From assembly GCF_020360975.1 (NCBI RefSeq), contig NW_025408679.1:1240001-1304000 (forward strand): a DNA stretch of 64,000 bases, written 5' to 3'. The notes under the pieces are model-generated. The model ran no database searches. It worked only from the letters and a program-made list of their open reading frames with translations, and was not told where the DNA came from. Each line of letters starts with the position of its first letter. Position 1 is the stretch's first letter. Source of the DNA: Hirsutella rhossiliensis (Eukaryota > Ascomycota > Sordariomycetes > Hypocreales > Ophiocordycipitaceae). Shown one piece after another: positions 49,055 to 61,324 of this stretch. Both the position numbers and the translations under genes were made by a program.

Positions 49055-50029
49055 TACGTATTTTAAAGCGTTAAATACTATCTAGAAATATTTAAATAAA
49101 TACCTTAACCTAAGGATAATTTATTACTATAATATCCCTTATACTTATAATTTTATAAGAGGTAATTCCGACGCTAGCTAAGCGTCTAACCTTATAAATA
49201 GAAAATCCGTTTCTAGATACTATTTCTATATTTATAAAAATATTATAAGTTAAGATAGCTAGAAGCAAAAGTCTATAGCCCTATTAACCTACGAAGCTAA
49301 GTTTATTGCCCTTAGGGAGGCTAATAAAGAAGCTTTATATTTAAATCGGCTATTTTATTCGATAAATAATAGCTTGTCTATTAGAATTCCTAATACTATA
49401 CCTCTTATCTTAACGGATAACGAGGCAGCTATTAAATTAGCTAAAAATCCGGAATTTTATAAAAAGATAAAGTATATAGATATTGCTTACTTTTATACCT
49501 AAGAAAATATTAGGGAAAAGAAGATCCGGATTTTCTATATTAAATCTAAAGATATAATTGCCGATATATTTACTAAGGAACTAAGAAGAGAAAAATTCTT
49601 TAAGTTCCAAGAGCTTCTTTCCCTTAGGGAATTAAAAGAGCCTTAAAAAGAAAAGCTTATATCCCTTTAATAGAGGTTTTTTAGCTATCTTTCGCTTTCT
49701 TAGCTTTTCTTCTATATATAACTAATAGGTTTTTTTCTTTAAAAAGGTTTCCTATTAGTAAAAAACAACTTATAAAAATAGGGGTTTTCCTTATTAAAGG
49801 TTTCCTATAATAGCTCTATAAGGCTTTTTTCCTTATAAAGGTTTACCTAAAAAAAAGAGAAATAATTATAACTATAACTAGGATTTTTCCTACTAAGGTT
49901 TTCCTAGAAAGGGTTTTAAAATTTTCCTTTATATTCCTATTATATATCTTATTCTTAATAAGGATAATTCTACTATAAAAGAAATAACTAGTAAAGAGGA
50001 CTATTTACTTAGTACTCTTTAAGGGAGGC
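49055..50029 (+). pseudogene. Copia-3 RNase H and 3' spacer
   Basis: Continues the Copia-3 frame interrupted at 42066. RNase H features include S-D-A-S, N-R-K-S-V-S-R-Y, K-Q-K-S-I-A-L and Y-E-A-K-F-I-A-L, then T-D-N-E-A-A-I and Y-I-D-I-A-Y-F. The coding region ends about 49670. The rest is a T-rich spacer with several repeats of the type aggttttt, then the polypurine tract. Confidence 0.85.
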
Positions 50030-50725
50030 TATAAGAATATACCCTTATATTCCTATTTTACTATTATAAAGAAATAATACGTATAGGGAGGCCTTATAGA
50101 ATAAGCTAGTAAAAAGAGGCTCTATAATATAGTCTAAGGAAATAACCCTTAAAGATAAAGACCTCTATTAGATATCTATACCTTCCTCTAGGAAGAGCGG
50201 GTTAGGATAAGCCTATCCTTATAAATAAAAATATATATTTTATATATAGGTTAATTACAAGCAGAACGGATACCCTATTACCTATTTTAGCCTAGTAGTT
50301 CCGAAGATATCCGTGATACGAGAATAGGTAGGGCATAGAATATTCTAGTTAAATCCACTACTTATACTAGAACCTATAGTCTTACGTTAACTATCACGCT
50401 ATAATTAGACTACCTACTAAGTCCGGAAGACATACTATAGATAGAGCTTTTTAAGCACTATAGAATATACTAGAAAGCTAACTAATTAGTTTACTAGTAG
50501 GCGAGCAATAGTCTATAAAAGACGAGGGATTTCCCTAGGAGTAATAGATAGAATAAGTAAGTTTATAAGCATCCTTTATAACGCTATTCTTTTAATATAT
50601 TATTTAGCCCCTTATATACTCGTTCTAAATTCCGGACGAAATCCTACCCTATACTCCTTCGACCGATCTTTCCGCTTACGTTATCGATTACCTAATTCTA
50701 CGCTTATTGCTTATACCTTCTTATA
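50030..50725 (+). repeat. Copia-3 3' LTR
   Basis: 696 bp, paired with 37431-38126 and followed by CTTAT. Confidence 0.9.
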
Positions 50726-50911
50726 CTTATATATCGGTCGCATAACTATAATATAAAGAGCGTACGTATATATCTCTTACTTCTTTTATTTTCTTTTCTT
50801 CTTTAACTCTTTTACTTATAATTACTATAGAGTTTTATACTTTTTTTTATTAATCCCTTATACCTTTTTTTATTACTTTTTATCGACGATTTATTAATAA
50901 TAATACTTTCT

Positions 50912-52128
50912 ATGCTAAAGAAGATAAAGAACTATAACGCTAATTTCCTATACTATATATAAGAGTAGGTAGTAGTAGGTTTGCCCTTAAAGTATAAGCG
51001 ATTAGCTTAAAAGTCTTATAGCGACGTTAGTTCCCCTTTAGTAAAGAAAGCTAAGAAAGGTATAAGGGAATCCTAGTCTTAAGAGACTTCTAGTTTAAGA
51101 CCTAACGTTAGTAAAGGTCGTGCCTTTATTACCCTACTAAATACCTTAACTCTAACTATTAATAAGCCTACCTTTATAGGCTAGGAAACTTATAAGTCTA
51201 TTACCCTTATTAATAATACTAATACTAGTAAGGAGATCGTACTTAGGCGCTCTTAGGTAAGTACTAATAATCTAGCTACTTTATCTTAATAGGGCGGCTC
51301 TAGCTAATAAGAGATTATCGCTTAAGCCGCTCCTTAAAATAAGTAGGCTAATATTAACGATAAGGCCTAGCTAAATAAGGGCTAAGACTATCTTAATACC
51401 TAGCCGAATAAGGGCTAAGATAACGATAATAGTAATAATAGAGATAGCCGCGATCTAACTCCTCTTACTAATAAACCTAAGAACGGCGGCGCCGGAGATA
51501 AAGGCACCTAAGCGGCGGTATAAGGTAGTTACGCTCCTATAAAAAAGTATACCTAATCTAAGGCTAAAGCCTACCTAGTTAAGGCTTAATAGGTTATCCC
51601 TTATAAGCTTTAGTATATATATTATTTTAGGATAGTCGTTAAGGAGTATAGTACGACCGAGCTTAAGCCTATTAAGGTACTCTTAATTAGCTATATTTTC
51701 TTAGGGGTTTCCTTAATATACTATAAGTAGTACTATAAACGTTCCGCGACCTATAACTAAGTAAGTTTTCCCTTAACTTTAAATATTACGATTAATAAGC
51801 TAATCCTTCTTAAGGCCGCTACTCTTATATCTAATAACCGGGCTAATATAGTCGCTATCGTTAAGTACCTACGTAAGCTTAATAAGCTAAAGACTAATAA
51901 TAAGGATACTAAGGACGATAGCTTAAACGTAGGCATACTTATTTTCGAGGAGGCTAATTAGCGCTATCTCGCTATTATAGTATAGTATTTAGCCGAGGCT
52001 TTTAACGCCGCCGAGATAATATATTATAAGTCCTTTAGGACTATAGGTATATAGAAGTCTACTATCGTAAGTTTTATCTAACCCTTTTATTAGCGACCGC
52101 CTAATAATATACTAGGTCGAGCGTGCTA
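50912..52128 (+). pseudogene. Antisense ORF of Gypsy-2, Cys-motif family
   Basis: The ATG at 50912 opens a single phase of about 400 codons that contains only TAA/TAG stops at Gln-type positions and no visible frameshift. It is antisense to Gypsy-2 pol and lies between the chromodomain and the 3' LTR. Two short direct repeats code for N-K-G-x-D near 51380-51415. A D-N-D-N-S-N-N-R-D-S-R-D segment follows, and at 51722-51757 Y-K-x-Y, six residues, Y-N-x-V-S-F-P, i.e. C-x2-C-x6-C with every Cys turned to Tyr. The C-terminal part is helical with K-Y-L-R-K-L-N-K-L-K. A second copy of the same frame is at 22459-23102 and 29453-29700. About 200 bp right after it are missing compared with that copy. 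The function is unknown. Confidence 0.65.
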
Positions 52129-52129
52129 A

Positions 52130-55100
52130 TAAAGATAGGTCTTAATATAGAGGAAAAAGAAAGAGCGAAGGATAAGGTAGTTTTAGTATTTCTAAAGGTA
52201 TTTAGTATAGTAGAGGGGGCGCCTTAGTTAGTTCCCGCTATACTAGTAAAGAAGAGGGGTAGTCGGAAGTAATAAATAGGTTTTATCTTTCTTTTATTTA
52301 GTTATAACTATCTTTCTCTCCTTTATTATTAAAGTCTTAATAGAGTTATAGTTTAGTTTTATTTTCCTTAATAATATTTAATAGGTAGTATAAATAGTTT
52401 TCCTTTATTCTCTTATTTTACTATTTTATATATAGTTATAGGATATTTAGGTATACTAATATATTAACGAGTTAGTAGCGATTTAGTAGGGATTCGTTAC
52501 CGATTTAATAGCGTCTCCTTATACTAATAAGTTTCCTTACCTTACTTAGTCTTACGCCTCTTTTTCTTAGTTAAGCGAGTAGTATATTCTTTAATAAGGT
52601 CTTAGCTATTCGCTATATCTTTAGTATTAACCTATTAGTTATACTTAGCTAGCTATCCTTTTTATTTAATAAGGAAAAAGGTATTACTCTTAGATCTCTT
52701 TTAGCCTTTAATTTATTAGACTTCCTATTTACCTTTATTATCCTTTAAGTTTAGTATTAATAGGGTTTCGCTATCTTTATAGGTGCCTTTTCTCTCCTTT
52801 TATAGCTCTAAGAGATTAATATAGAAAACGTTATAAGGGCGTAAGTACTTTTTAGGGAGTATAAAATAATATACTTACTTTTAAATAGCTTATAGGACCT
52901 AAAACGGTCTAATATACTTAGGTAAGAGTTTTCTTTTTTTATCTTTAAAGTATAAGTTCTTTATCGATAGTACTATAAGGTCTTTTACTTTTAGTATAAG
53001 CGGTTAGTGCCTTAAATCGTAGTATTTTACTTACGATTTAATAGCCTTTCCTTAGTATTCCTTAAGCCTCTTTTATAGCTCTTATAGCTTAGTAACTCTT
53101 ACTCTTACTTTAAGTACCCCCCTCTAAATAATATTATCCTTAGTATTAATATAAAAGTTTAGTTAGTAACCTATTAACGCTTTATTAAGTAATAACCTAG
53201 TTATTATATTCTTTATATTATTATTTATATATTAAGTAATATATAAGAGTAACGCTTAGTTAGTTTATTTTAAGTTAGTAAGTATCTTAAGTAGTACTAT
53301 ATAGCTTAGTTTATTCGTTTTATTTACCTATTAGTTTATAGGTAAAATACTATTAATAGCTTATATTTTACTTATAAGATAAAATAGCGATCTAACTAAA
53401 ACTTACTTATAAATAAGGACCCTTTATCTAAGATAATGCTTTTTAAAGGTCTATATACTAATTTAACTTAGTAATAGAATAATTCTATTAGCTCTAGAGT
53501 TATTATTATCTTAGAGATAGGAAAGAAAAGGTAATACTTAGTATATCGGTCTATAATTACTAAGATTATATTAGCGTTTTATTTATTATACTATAATTTA
53601 GGTAAACTTATAGTAAAGTCTATTAATAATTCTTCCTATAATAATATAAGATATAGTAATAATTATATAGTACTATAAGGGCGATGCTTCTTAGATACTA
53701 TACCTTAATATACTAAGTATAACTAAACGTATTTATTTATATTTTTCGTTATTTTATCCTAGTAAAAGTTCCTTACTAGTAGTTTACTAGTACGTTAAGA
53801 GCTAAAGTATCTTACTAATAGATCGTTATAAAAGAGCTATATTAGCTCTTACTATAGGGCTACCTTTAAAGGCACTATAATATAACCCTTTTATAGTAGT
53901 AGTCTATTTAAGCGTATTAACTAAAAACCCTTCTCTTTTAAAAAGTCTTTAGTCTCCTTTAGCCTATTAATCGCTATATTAACCGACTAAGTACGTTTTA
54001 ATAACTCTAGTAATAGTTTTAGAACTTCTACTATATAAACCTTTATATAGTAAGCTACTTCTTTAGCGGTCTTCCTTAAAAGTAACTATTTATAACTAGC
54101 TCTCTCTTTAGCTTAATTAGCTAATTATTTAGGTCTTATACCTAAATTATTATAGTTTCGCTATAAATAAGCTTATATATTTTCCTTATATAAAAGCGCT
54201 TTACTACGCTTATATTAACTTAAGGTTAAGTATCTCTTTACCTATAAAAACGCCTTATTATTTCTCTATATAGATATAGTATTAATAGTAGCTAGCTTCG
54301 CTTATAGCTTTAGTAATAGTTCTATAGATAGAGGCTTCTTACCCTTATATCTAGGCATTCTTAATAGCGCGTTTACTAGGTTTAATTTACCTATATAATA
54401 CTTAATTATAAAGTTAAATAGTACTAAATATATATACTATCTTACTTACCTCCTATTTAAGGAGGTCTAGTATATAAACGTCTAAAGGTTATAATAGTCC
54501 GATAATACCTTTACTTTATATACTACCCCTTTAATATAATATTGCTAGTATTTAAATAACTTAATAATAGCGAATAGTTCTTAGTCTAGAATACTATAAT
54601 TAAGTTTATTTTTAGTAAACTTCCTTAATTAAAATATAATTAGATAGTAACGCCCTTTATTATTAGGTTAAGAGATAATTCCTACTATCGCGAATTACGA
54701 TATATCTATTTCGATATAAATACGTCTTTCTAGATTATAATATTAAAGGAGTAAGGCTCCTTAAAAAGTATCCTTAAGAGCTTAAAACGCTACCCGTTTA
54801 GTAAGGTTTAGCTCTATACTCCCTAGCTTCTTTTTATTCTTACTCCCTTTTAGTAGTATAGTTAAGGGTGCTATAACTCTAGAGTACCTATATATAAATC
54901 GACGGTAAAAATTATAAAACCTAAGGAAAACCTAAATATTATAGTAGGTTATAAGTTTAAGCTATTAAGCTATTACCTTTACCTATTAAGGGTCTATCGA
55001 TACCCTATTAATAGATAAAATAAACTTAAGAAACTTAACTAACTATTAATAAAAGGTATACTTTAATAGTTTTATATAAAGCTTTATAGCCCTTAGCCTT

Positions 55101-56777
55101 TCTATTACTTATCTTAAGTATTTAGTATATTCTTTTCTTATCTTAAAGTATATAAGGATATCGTTAAAGTAAACTATATAGATTATATTTATAAGCCCCT
55201 TAAGCGCTTAATAGATATAGCTTTAAAACGTAGCTAGTATATTAATAAGCTTAAAGGGTATTACTAGGTATTTAAAATATCTATAATATATTTAGAAAGC
55301 GGTCTTTTATTTATCTCCTTCTTAAATTTAAATATATTAATATATATTTTATATATTAATCTTAGAAAAATACTTAGCTCCTTAATAGTAGTTAATAATC
55401 TCCGAAATAAGGGGTAAAGGGTATTAATTCTTTTATATAACCCGGTTAACTCCTTAGTAGTCTATATATAGCTATAAGGTACTATCCTTTTTTAGAATAA
55501 AAAGGATAGGCGCTTTAGCTAGGCTCTTTAACTCTTAGATTATTTTCCTTTTTATCGCGTCTTAGATCTAGTCGCGTAATACTTAGAGTTCCTTTTATAA
55601 TAAAGTATAAATCGGTCTATAAGGGGGTTCTATATTAAGGATTAAATTAATTAAGTAATCTATTTCTTTTCTAGCTAGTAGTAAGTTAGATTTATTAGCT
55701 AAGAAAGTATCTTTAAAGTAGTAGAGAGTTAATAGGATTTTAGCTTATTCTTCTTATAAAATCCCTTTATCTTTATCTTTATTTAATAGCGGGATTAGCT
55801 TCGGGTTAAGCGCTATTATATATACCCTTACTTTATTCTTATATTCCTAAAGGAATCTATAAGGGTTCTATAGGGTTTTACTACTTAGTTAATACTTAAA
55901 CTATTACTATTATTTCTATAAGATAATATAGATATATTTATATTTTAAGGTAGTAACTAATAAAAGGATTAATACTTAATCGTTTAGCGTTAACTTATTG
56001 GTACTAATATAGAAATAAGTAATTATCTTTTTAATGCCTTTTATATTTATTATTTAGAGCGGTATTAACTATACTCTATACTCCCTTACCTTACTATTAT
56101 TAAGCCCTAATAACTTAAGGTATAATAGCGCTACTTATAGTAATCCCTACTATTAAGTAAAGTATATATTTATAAGGTTAATAGTATTATAAGTATCTAA
56201 GTATAAAGGGACTTTAGTAGGGTTTCGCCTTAATATCGTTATAGGAGTTTTAAGTAACTATCTTATAAGTATTAAGTTTACTAAGGGGGAGGCGTTTACT
56301 TTAATATCTTACCTTTTCCTTATTTTACGGTATTAAGTCTAAGAGTCTTTACTAAGGTTTCTACCTTTAAAGAATTAGTATATTCTATAAATAGGTATCC
56401 TAGCTTATTATATTAAAAATATATAATTCCTAATTAAGTAAAAGATCCTCTTCCTTAATAACGTCCCTTAGTTTAGCCCTTAGTAGGTATATCGCTAGCT
56501 TACTAGTTATTAGTTAAATTAATAGTATTTCCTTAATAATTTAACTTAGCTTATTAGCCTCTTTAATTCCTTCCCTTATATATACTACCTTAGGGTATAG
56601 TATTATTTCTATTCCTAGTTTCTTTAAGGGTAAAAGTAGTATTAATACGCCGCTTCTTATTAATAGTAGTATCTTAATATTATTAAGCGACTTATATAAG
56701 CTCTTCCTATTAGTAGGTATAAATAGGTATTAAGTAGAGGTTAATTTAGTCTTAAAGTTATAGCTCTAACTTAGCGA
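52130..56777 (-). pseudogene. Gypsy-2 pol: RT, RNase H, integrase, chromodomain
   Basis: Reading right to left: RT (about 55720-54900) has P-P-Y-R-P-I-Y, A-P-I-L-F and Y-F-N-D at about 55160-55171, with the first Asp now Asn. RNase H (about 54700-54400) has L-N-Y-S-I-L-D and E-L-F-A-I-I. Integrase (about 53700-53150) shows I-I-D-R-Y-T-K, S-I-I-L-D-K-G-S-L-F and a QTN-like block. V-S-L-L-E-P-Y-K-like and chromodomain-like sequence (S-Q-D-L-I-K-E-Y) lie at about 52870-52540. The protease is expected near 56050-56250 but is not securely recognised. Broken by many Gln-type stops. Confidence 0.83.
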
Positions 56778-56782
56778 AAAAT

Positions 56783-57479
56783 TGTAAAAAGGTATGAGCA
56801 ATAAGCGCAGAATCGGGTAATCGATGACGTAAGCGGAAAGATCGGTCGAAGGAGTATAGGGTAGGATTTCGTCTGGAATTTATAACGAGCATATAAGGGG
56901 CTGAATAATATATTGAAAGAATAGCGTTGCAAAAGATGCTTGTGTGCTTGCTCTTTTTTTCTACTACTCCCAGGGAAATCCTTCGTCTTTTATAGACCAT
57001 TGCTCGCCCACTAGTAAACCAATTAGTTAGCTTTCTAGCACATTCTATAGTGCTTAAAAAGCTCTATCTATAGTATATCTTCCTAACTTAGTAGGTGGTC
57101 TGATTGTGGCGTGATGGTTGACGTAAGACTATGGGTTCTGGCATGAGTAGTGGATTTTACCAGAATGTTCTATGCCCCACCTATTCTCGTATCGCGGATA
57201 TCTTCGGAACCGCTAGGCCAAAATAGGCAATAGGGTATCCGTTCTGCTCGTAATTGACTTATGCATTTTATGCATATTTTTGTTTGTAAGGATAGGCTTA
57301 TCCTGACCCGCTTTTCCTAGAGGAAGGTATAGTTATCTTGTAGAGGTCTTTGTCTTTTAAGGGTTATTCCCTTAGACTGTATTATAGAGCCCCTTTTTAC
57401 TAGCTTATTCTATAAAGCCTCCCTATGCCTGTTATTTCTTTATAACAGTAAAATAGGAATATAAGGGTATATTCTTATA
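56783..57479 (-). repeat. Copia-3 solo LTR with little RIP-type mutation
   Basis: 697 bp, flanked by AAAAT at 56778-56782 and 57480-57484. It begins with an intact TG. It has the same length and order as the LTR at 36372-37068 but retains dozens of CA and TG dinucleotides where that copy has TA, for example gcttgtgtgcttgc near 56938-56952. It is the only such stretch in the window. It interrupts Gypsy-2 between gag and RT. Short open frames on its minus strand (56758-57000) are only a by-product of the missing mutations. Confidence 0.9.
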
Positions 57480-57484
57480 AAAAT

Positions 57485-58317
57485 ATAAGAGTATATACCT
57501 TTTCTAATAAGCGTTTAAAATACCTCTCTAAGGAGTTAAAGTATAAGCTAAACTTTAGGAGGGACTAGCTTTCTTATTAGCGAGCCTCCTTTAATTACAT
57601 CGCTAATAGTATCTCCTTATTTATAGTATCCTTAATTAAGATAAGTATCTATTCTTTAAAGTATACTTAATCTATACTATATTTAGTTTAGTTAATCGGC
57701 GTCTATTCTTTAAGGTATTAGCGCTATCTTACTTTATAGTCGCTATATATATAATTTACTATATAAAGGATCTTTATTTCGTCGCGATAAAAACGTCTAA
57801 GCGCTGCCTTAAAAGCGTCCTTTAAATCGTAAGTTTAGTTTAGACGTTTCTATATATTAGTAGGTTAAGATAATTAAGCGATATTTTTAATCTTAACCTC
57901 GCCTATATAACTACCGTTTAATTTAAGGGAGTAGGACCGTTAACGCTTCCCTAAATAAATAGCGATAGTACTAGCGCGTTTAGTAATTTCCTCCTCTAAT
58001 TATATAACGCGATATTATAAGCGTTTCGTCTCCTCTAGCTCTTTAACCCGCGATTATAAAGCTATAAGCTTTTCCTTATAAGATAGTTATCTTACGCCTA
58101 TAGGTAGCGATATCTTCGATATAGTTATAATACTATCTATAGTAAGGGTCTATTCTAAGGATATATGTTCTTATTCTTTATCTCTTAAGTAAATATTTAA
58201 TATATATAATAAAGAGGCCTTAACTAGTTAACTACTACGTCGCGCTATAGGAGCGTTATATAGTTTTCTTTAAGTAGCTATCTTTACTAAGTAACTAAAA
58301 AAGGAAGCTTTAGAAAT
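57485..58317 (-). pseudogene. Gypsy-2 gag
   Basis: A minus-strand frame from about 58310 leftward follows the 5' LTR. A coiled N-terminal part (K-E-L-E-E-T-K-R) is followed by a capsid-like region with D-L-K-D-A-F-K-A-A-L-R-R-F-Y-R-D, Y-F-K-E and Y-F-N-S-L-E-R-Y-F, then a basic end near 57490. Stops are of the Gln type. Assigned as Gag by position and pattern. Confidence 0.68.
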
Positions 58318-58575
58318 TATAAGGGAATACGTATTATAGTACGATTAGTTAGGTAGTAAAGATAGCTAGAGGTACTACGCTATATATATTATATTCTCCT
58401 TATTATAAGACTAAAGCTTATAAGAAGAGGGATTTTTTCCTCTTCCGTTAAAATAGTAAGTAGTCTATAATATATAAGCGGGGTAGGTATAATTCCCTAC
58501 TAATACCCTACTAATATATTAGTACTATATACCTAAGTGCTTTATTAGCCTATACCTCTTAGTAGCGCTCTTATA
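58318..58575 (-). repeat. Gypsy-2 5' LTR
   Basis: 258 bp, tataaggg to gctcttata, followed by the CTCTT duplication. Pairs with the split LTR at 36264-37223. Confidence 0.88.
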
Positions 58576-58580
58576 CTCTT

Positions 58581-60700
58581 AGTTTTTCCTTAGCTATAGT
58601 ATTTATATTTAATAGTCTTTAGGCCCTTTATTTATATACCCTATTATATACTTAGCTTATATAAAGCTAGGGGGCCTAGGTAACTAAGTCGTACGTATTA
58701 AAGAAGACCGTTTCCTTAAGCTAGTAAAAGAGGGTCCTTTATAGTAGACCTATTCCTCTTAGTAGGGAAAGCTAACTTCTTAAGTAGTTCCTTCTTATAA
58801 ATAGGTCGGAATTTAAGGATAAATTAACCGAATTTTTCCTCGATAAGCCTAATAGTTTAATTCTTTTAAACTAGCCTTATAGGCTTAGACATTATATCCT
58901 AGAAGATTCCTTCCTCTTAAAGAAAGCGGAAGGAAATTAAGCTTATTAAAAATCAAGGGTAAAAAGCTACCCTTTTTCGTCGAAGAATTTATATAAACCT
59001 ATTAAGTAATTTTATTATAAAATTTACCCTTCTATATCCCTCTATCTATATAGTTAATTCCCTAGAATAAGGTATTCCCTCTATACCTTCTTAAAGGACC
59101 GGAATCGTAAGAGTATATTATAAATATTAAGGGAAGTACTAGAGTTAAGGATAGCTGATTTTTATAGGGGATAATCGGAGGGCTCTAATAGTTAGTATTA
59201 GCCTTATTAATCTATAAGGAAGATAAAGGCCGGATTTAATATACTAATAACCTTTCCTTAAATTTACGGCTTAAATAAGGGTAGCGGCGTTAGTTACTAT
59301 TTCTTAATAATCTAAATCTTATTTATCTTCTTCTATAATAAGGGGTTATCCTTAAGAGACTATTATATCGTTTCTTATAGCCTCTTTAAAGGGTTAAATC
59401 CTTTAGGTCGGTTTTCCTTAAAGACCTACTAGTATTATAATAACTAATAGCCTAGGGATTTATAGGCTAAGTAGCTATTTCGTTTAGTCTATTATTTCTT
59501 CGAGGAATCCTTGTCCCGATTTAAAAGGTCTACTTAAAAACCCCCCCTTTTTACCCCTTATTACTAATTTTAACGAGGTTCGATTTTAACTAGTTTCTTA
59601 ATTTTTTAACTAATAGACTAAAAGGTCTATTATAGGACTAGCTATACTAGTCTAACTAATAGGACCGGGCCTAGAGTAGAAGGCAGAGCCGGGGCCGGGA
59701 CTAGGGCAGCCGTTAAAAACAAGGTTAAGGCTCTTAAGAGAGGAGGAGCTAGAAGGGCAGTAGCTATAATAGTAGTAGTAGTAGGAACCATAGTAATAAG
59801 GGCTATAATAGCTATAGGGGTAGTAGGTCGAGCTATCTAGGTTAAGTACTAGCTATAAAGGAATAAGACTACTTACTATTATACTTTAATAGCTTCTTTA
59901 TTTAGTTCCTAGCTAGCCTCTTAAAAGATAGTTAAGTAACTATTACTAATAAGCTTTATTAGTAGAGATATATCCTATAGCTACTAGCTAGAAAGAGCTT
60001 TTATAAGGAAGTATTAGTTAGCTTCCTTAAGAATTTCTTCTTACTTAGCTAGCTATAAAGAAGCTAGTAAGTTCCTAGTAAAAAAGGCTCCTAGGTATAT
60101 TATATAAGTATTCTTAATATAGTTAGTTATATAGCCCTTTAAGGGAGCTATTAAGGTTTCGAGCTTTAAAAGCTACTACCTAAGAGTCTCTTCCTCTTAA
60201 AAAGAGATTAGCTTTATAGTACTAACGGATTTTATTATTACTATATAAGTAGTAGTTAGTAGCTTTATCTTATAAAGGTATTCCTTATAGTAACTCTTAT
60301 AGTTACCTAAGGTAGTAGAAAAAGCTCTTTATTATATAGAGGTTCGCTTAAAGAAGAGGGAAGCTCCCTTTATAAATTCTATTACCCTAGGATAAAGAAA
60401 GGGCTTAAGAGGGTCCTACTTATTAAAGAAGACTAAATTATAAGTAGTTTAATTTATACGAGCCTATAGCTCCTTTACCTACTTATCTTAATCTTAAGGC
60501 TTTATAAGAATCGTCTTATAGACTATAGGGGCAGTAAAGGAGTCGTTTTTCGATATTATTATAAAAGAGGGGGTAGAAAGGTTAGTTAAAAATCGGCTTT
60601 TTTAGTAAGAGGGGTAAAAGGAAGCTATAAGAGATATAAGAAAGGTACCTTTTATAATAGCTAGAAGGTATAAGAGTACTATTCCTTCTAAGCTTATAAC
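58581..60700 (-). pseudogene. Copia-1 copy 5, gag, protease and integrase N-half
   Basis: Resumes exactly where 36258 left off. It matches 23579 to about 25700 of the complete Copia-1 in reverse. The gag start near 60555 has lost its ATG. A primer-binding site lies beside the LTR at about 60683-60700. Confidence 0.83.
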
Positions 60701-60745
60701 TCTTATAAAGAGAGATATAAAAAGCATATATAAAATATATAAAGG
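60701..60745 (-). repeat. Copia-1 copy 5, 5' LTR, cut
   Basis: The first 45 bases (outer end tcttata) match the other Copia-1 LTRs. The rest is displaced by Gypsy-3 and would resume right of the window. Confidence 0.8.
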
Positions 60746-61002
60746 TATTAAGGGCCGGCGTATACTTAGTATAGTAGTATAGGGCCGAATAATTATTTAT
60801 TTAAAGCTAAGGAGAAAGGAGGAAAACTTTATTTTAGTCGCGACGGTTATCTATCTTCCTTAGTCCTTAGCTTAACCTATATTTAGGTGCTATTTAGCCT
60901 AAGTTTAGGTTAAGCTCTACCTATATATAGGTCTACTTTAGCCCGACTTTAGTACGGTCGCTATAGTATAACCTTAGCCTTTTATAGGCATAGCCCGTAA
61001 TA
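60746..61002 (-). repeat. Gypsy-3 3' LTR (probable)
   Basis: Delimited by the break in the Copia-1 LTR on the left and the taccccc polypurine-tract complement on the right. It contains three 12-bp near-palindromes of the type cctaNNNttagg between about 60868 and 60932. The limits are inferred from a single LTR. Confidence 0.55.
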
Positions 61003-61219
61003 CTACCCCCGCTCTCTCCCTCTTATTAGTAGTGCTCCCGTTCCTCTCTTACTGCCTTTCCGTTATCGCTATCCCTTTTTTCTTAGCGCGCGTAGTCGCT
61101 TCCTTCCGCCTTACGCTCGCCCTATCCCTCTATACCCCGCCCTTTTATACGCCCGTTCTACCCTCTCCTTCCCTCCTCTACGTATATACCCCTATACCTT
61201 ACTAACTATACGCGTGCCC

Positions 61220-61320
61220 CGCCGCGTATAAATACCCCTTTTCTATCCCCTCTCCCTCTTCCTTTCTTTTTCCTCCTTTAAGCTTTACTCCCTCCGCGCG
61301 CGCGCCCTTACTCTACCTAA
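61220..61320 (+). promoter_or_regulatory. Probable promoter of the Gypsy-3 antisense ORF
   Basis: gcgtataaataccc (about 61225-61238) is followed by about 60 bases of nearly pure pyrimidine (61239-61290) and then a (cg)n run. This is the same TATA plus CT-block layout as in Gypsy-1 at 48500-48575, pointing into the antisense ORF. Confidence 0.5.
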
Positions 61321-61324
61321 CTTC

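Larger units (their letters stand above)
37431..50725 (+). mobile_element. Complete Copia-3 element containing Gypsy-1
   Basis: The LTRs are 37431-38126 and 50030-50725, both 696 bp. CTTAT is duplicated at 37426-37430 and 50726-50730. A primer-binding site ggttataagcccgg follows the 5' LTR and aagggaggc precedes the 3' LTR. Without the nested Gypsy-1 (42072-49049) and its GGTAA, the element is about 6.3 kb. It lies in the 3' region of Gypsy-2, upstream of that element's antisense ORF. Confidence 0.9.
36264..58575 (-). mobile_element. Complete Gypsy-2 chromovirus-type element with nested insertions
   Basis: The LTRs are 36264-37223 (258 bp once the inserted solo LTR and one TAAGA are removed) and 58318-58575 (258 bp). 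CTCTT is duplicated at 36259-36263 and 58576-58580. From right to left the minus strand carries gag, a poorly resolved protease region, RT, RNase H, integrase and chromodomain. An oppositely oriented ORF then precedes the 3' LTR. Three later insertions lie inside: solo Copia-3 LTRs at 36372-37068 and 56783-57479, and a full Copia-3 at 37431-50725. Protease-RT-RNase H-integrase order with a chromodomain indicates Ty3/gypsy chromovirus type. Confidence 0.88.
32496..60745 (-). mobile_element. Copia-1 copy 5, split by a 22 kb nested insertion
   Basis: The 3' LTR is 32496-32972, the internal region is 32973-36263 plus 58581-60700, and the 5' LTR starts at 60701 but is cut at about 60745 by a Gypsy-3. 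The two internal pieces sum to about 5.4 kb, the full Copia-1 internal length, and they join in phase once the Gypsy-2 (36264-58575) and one copy of its CTCTT duplication are removed. It is inserted in Gypsy-2 copy 1 between RNase H and RT. Confidence 0.87.

Noticed and set aside
56758..57000. Minus-strand frame of 80 codons starting in the solo LTR
   Set aside because: It spans the LTR boundary into Gypsy-2 and exists only because this LTR was not mutated. No family resemblance.
60868..60932. cctaa/ttagg repeats as telomere-like sequence
   Set aside because: Only three imperfect 12-bp palindromes, not head-to-tail TTAGGG units, and they lie inside a probable LTR.
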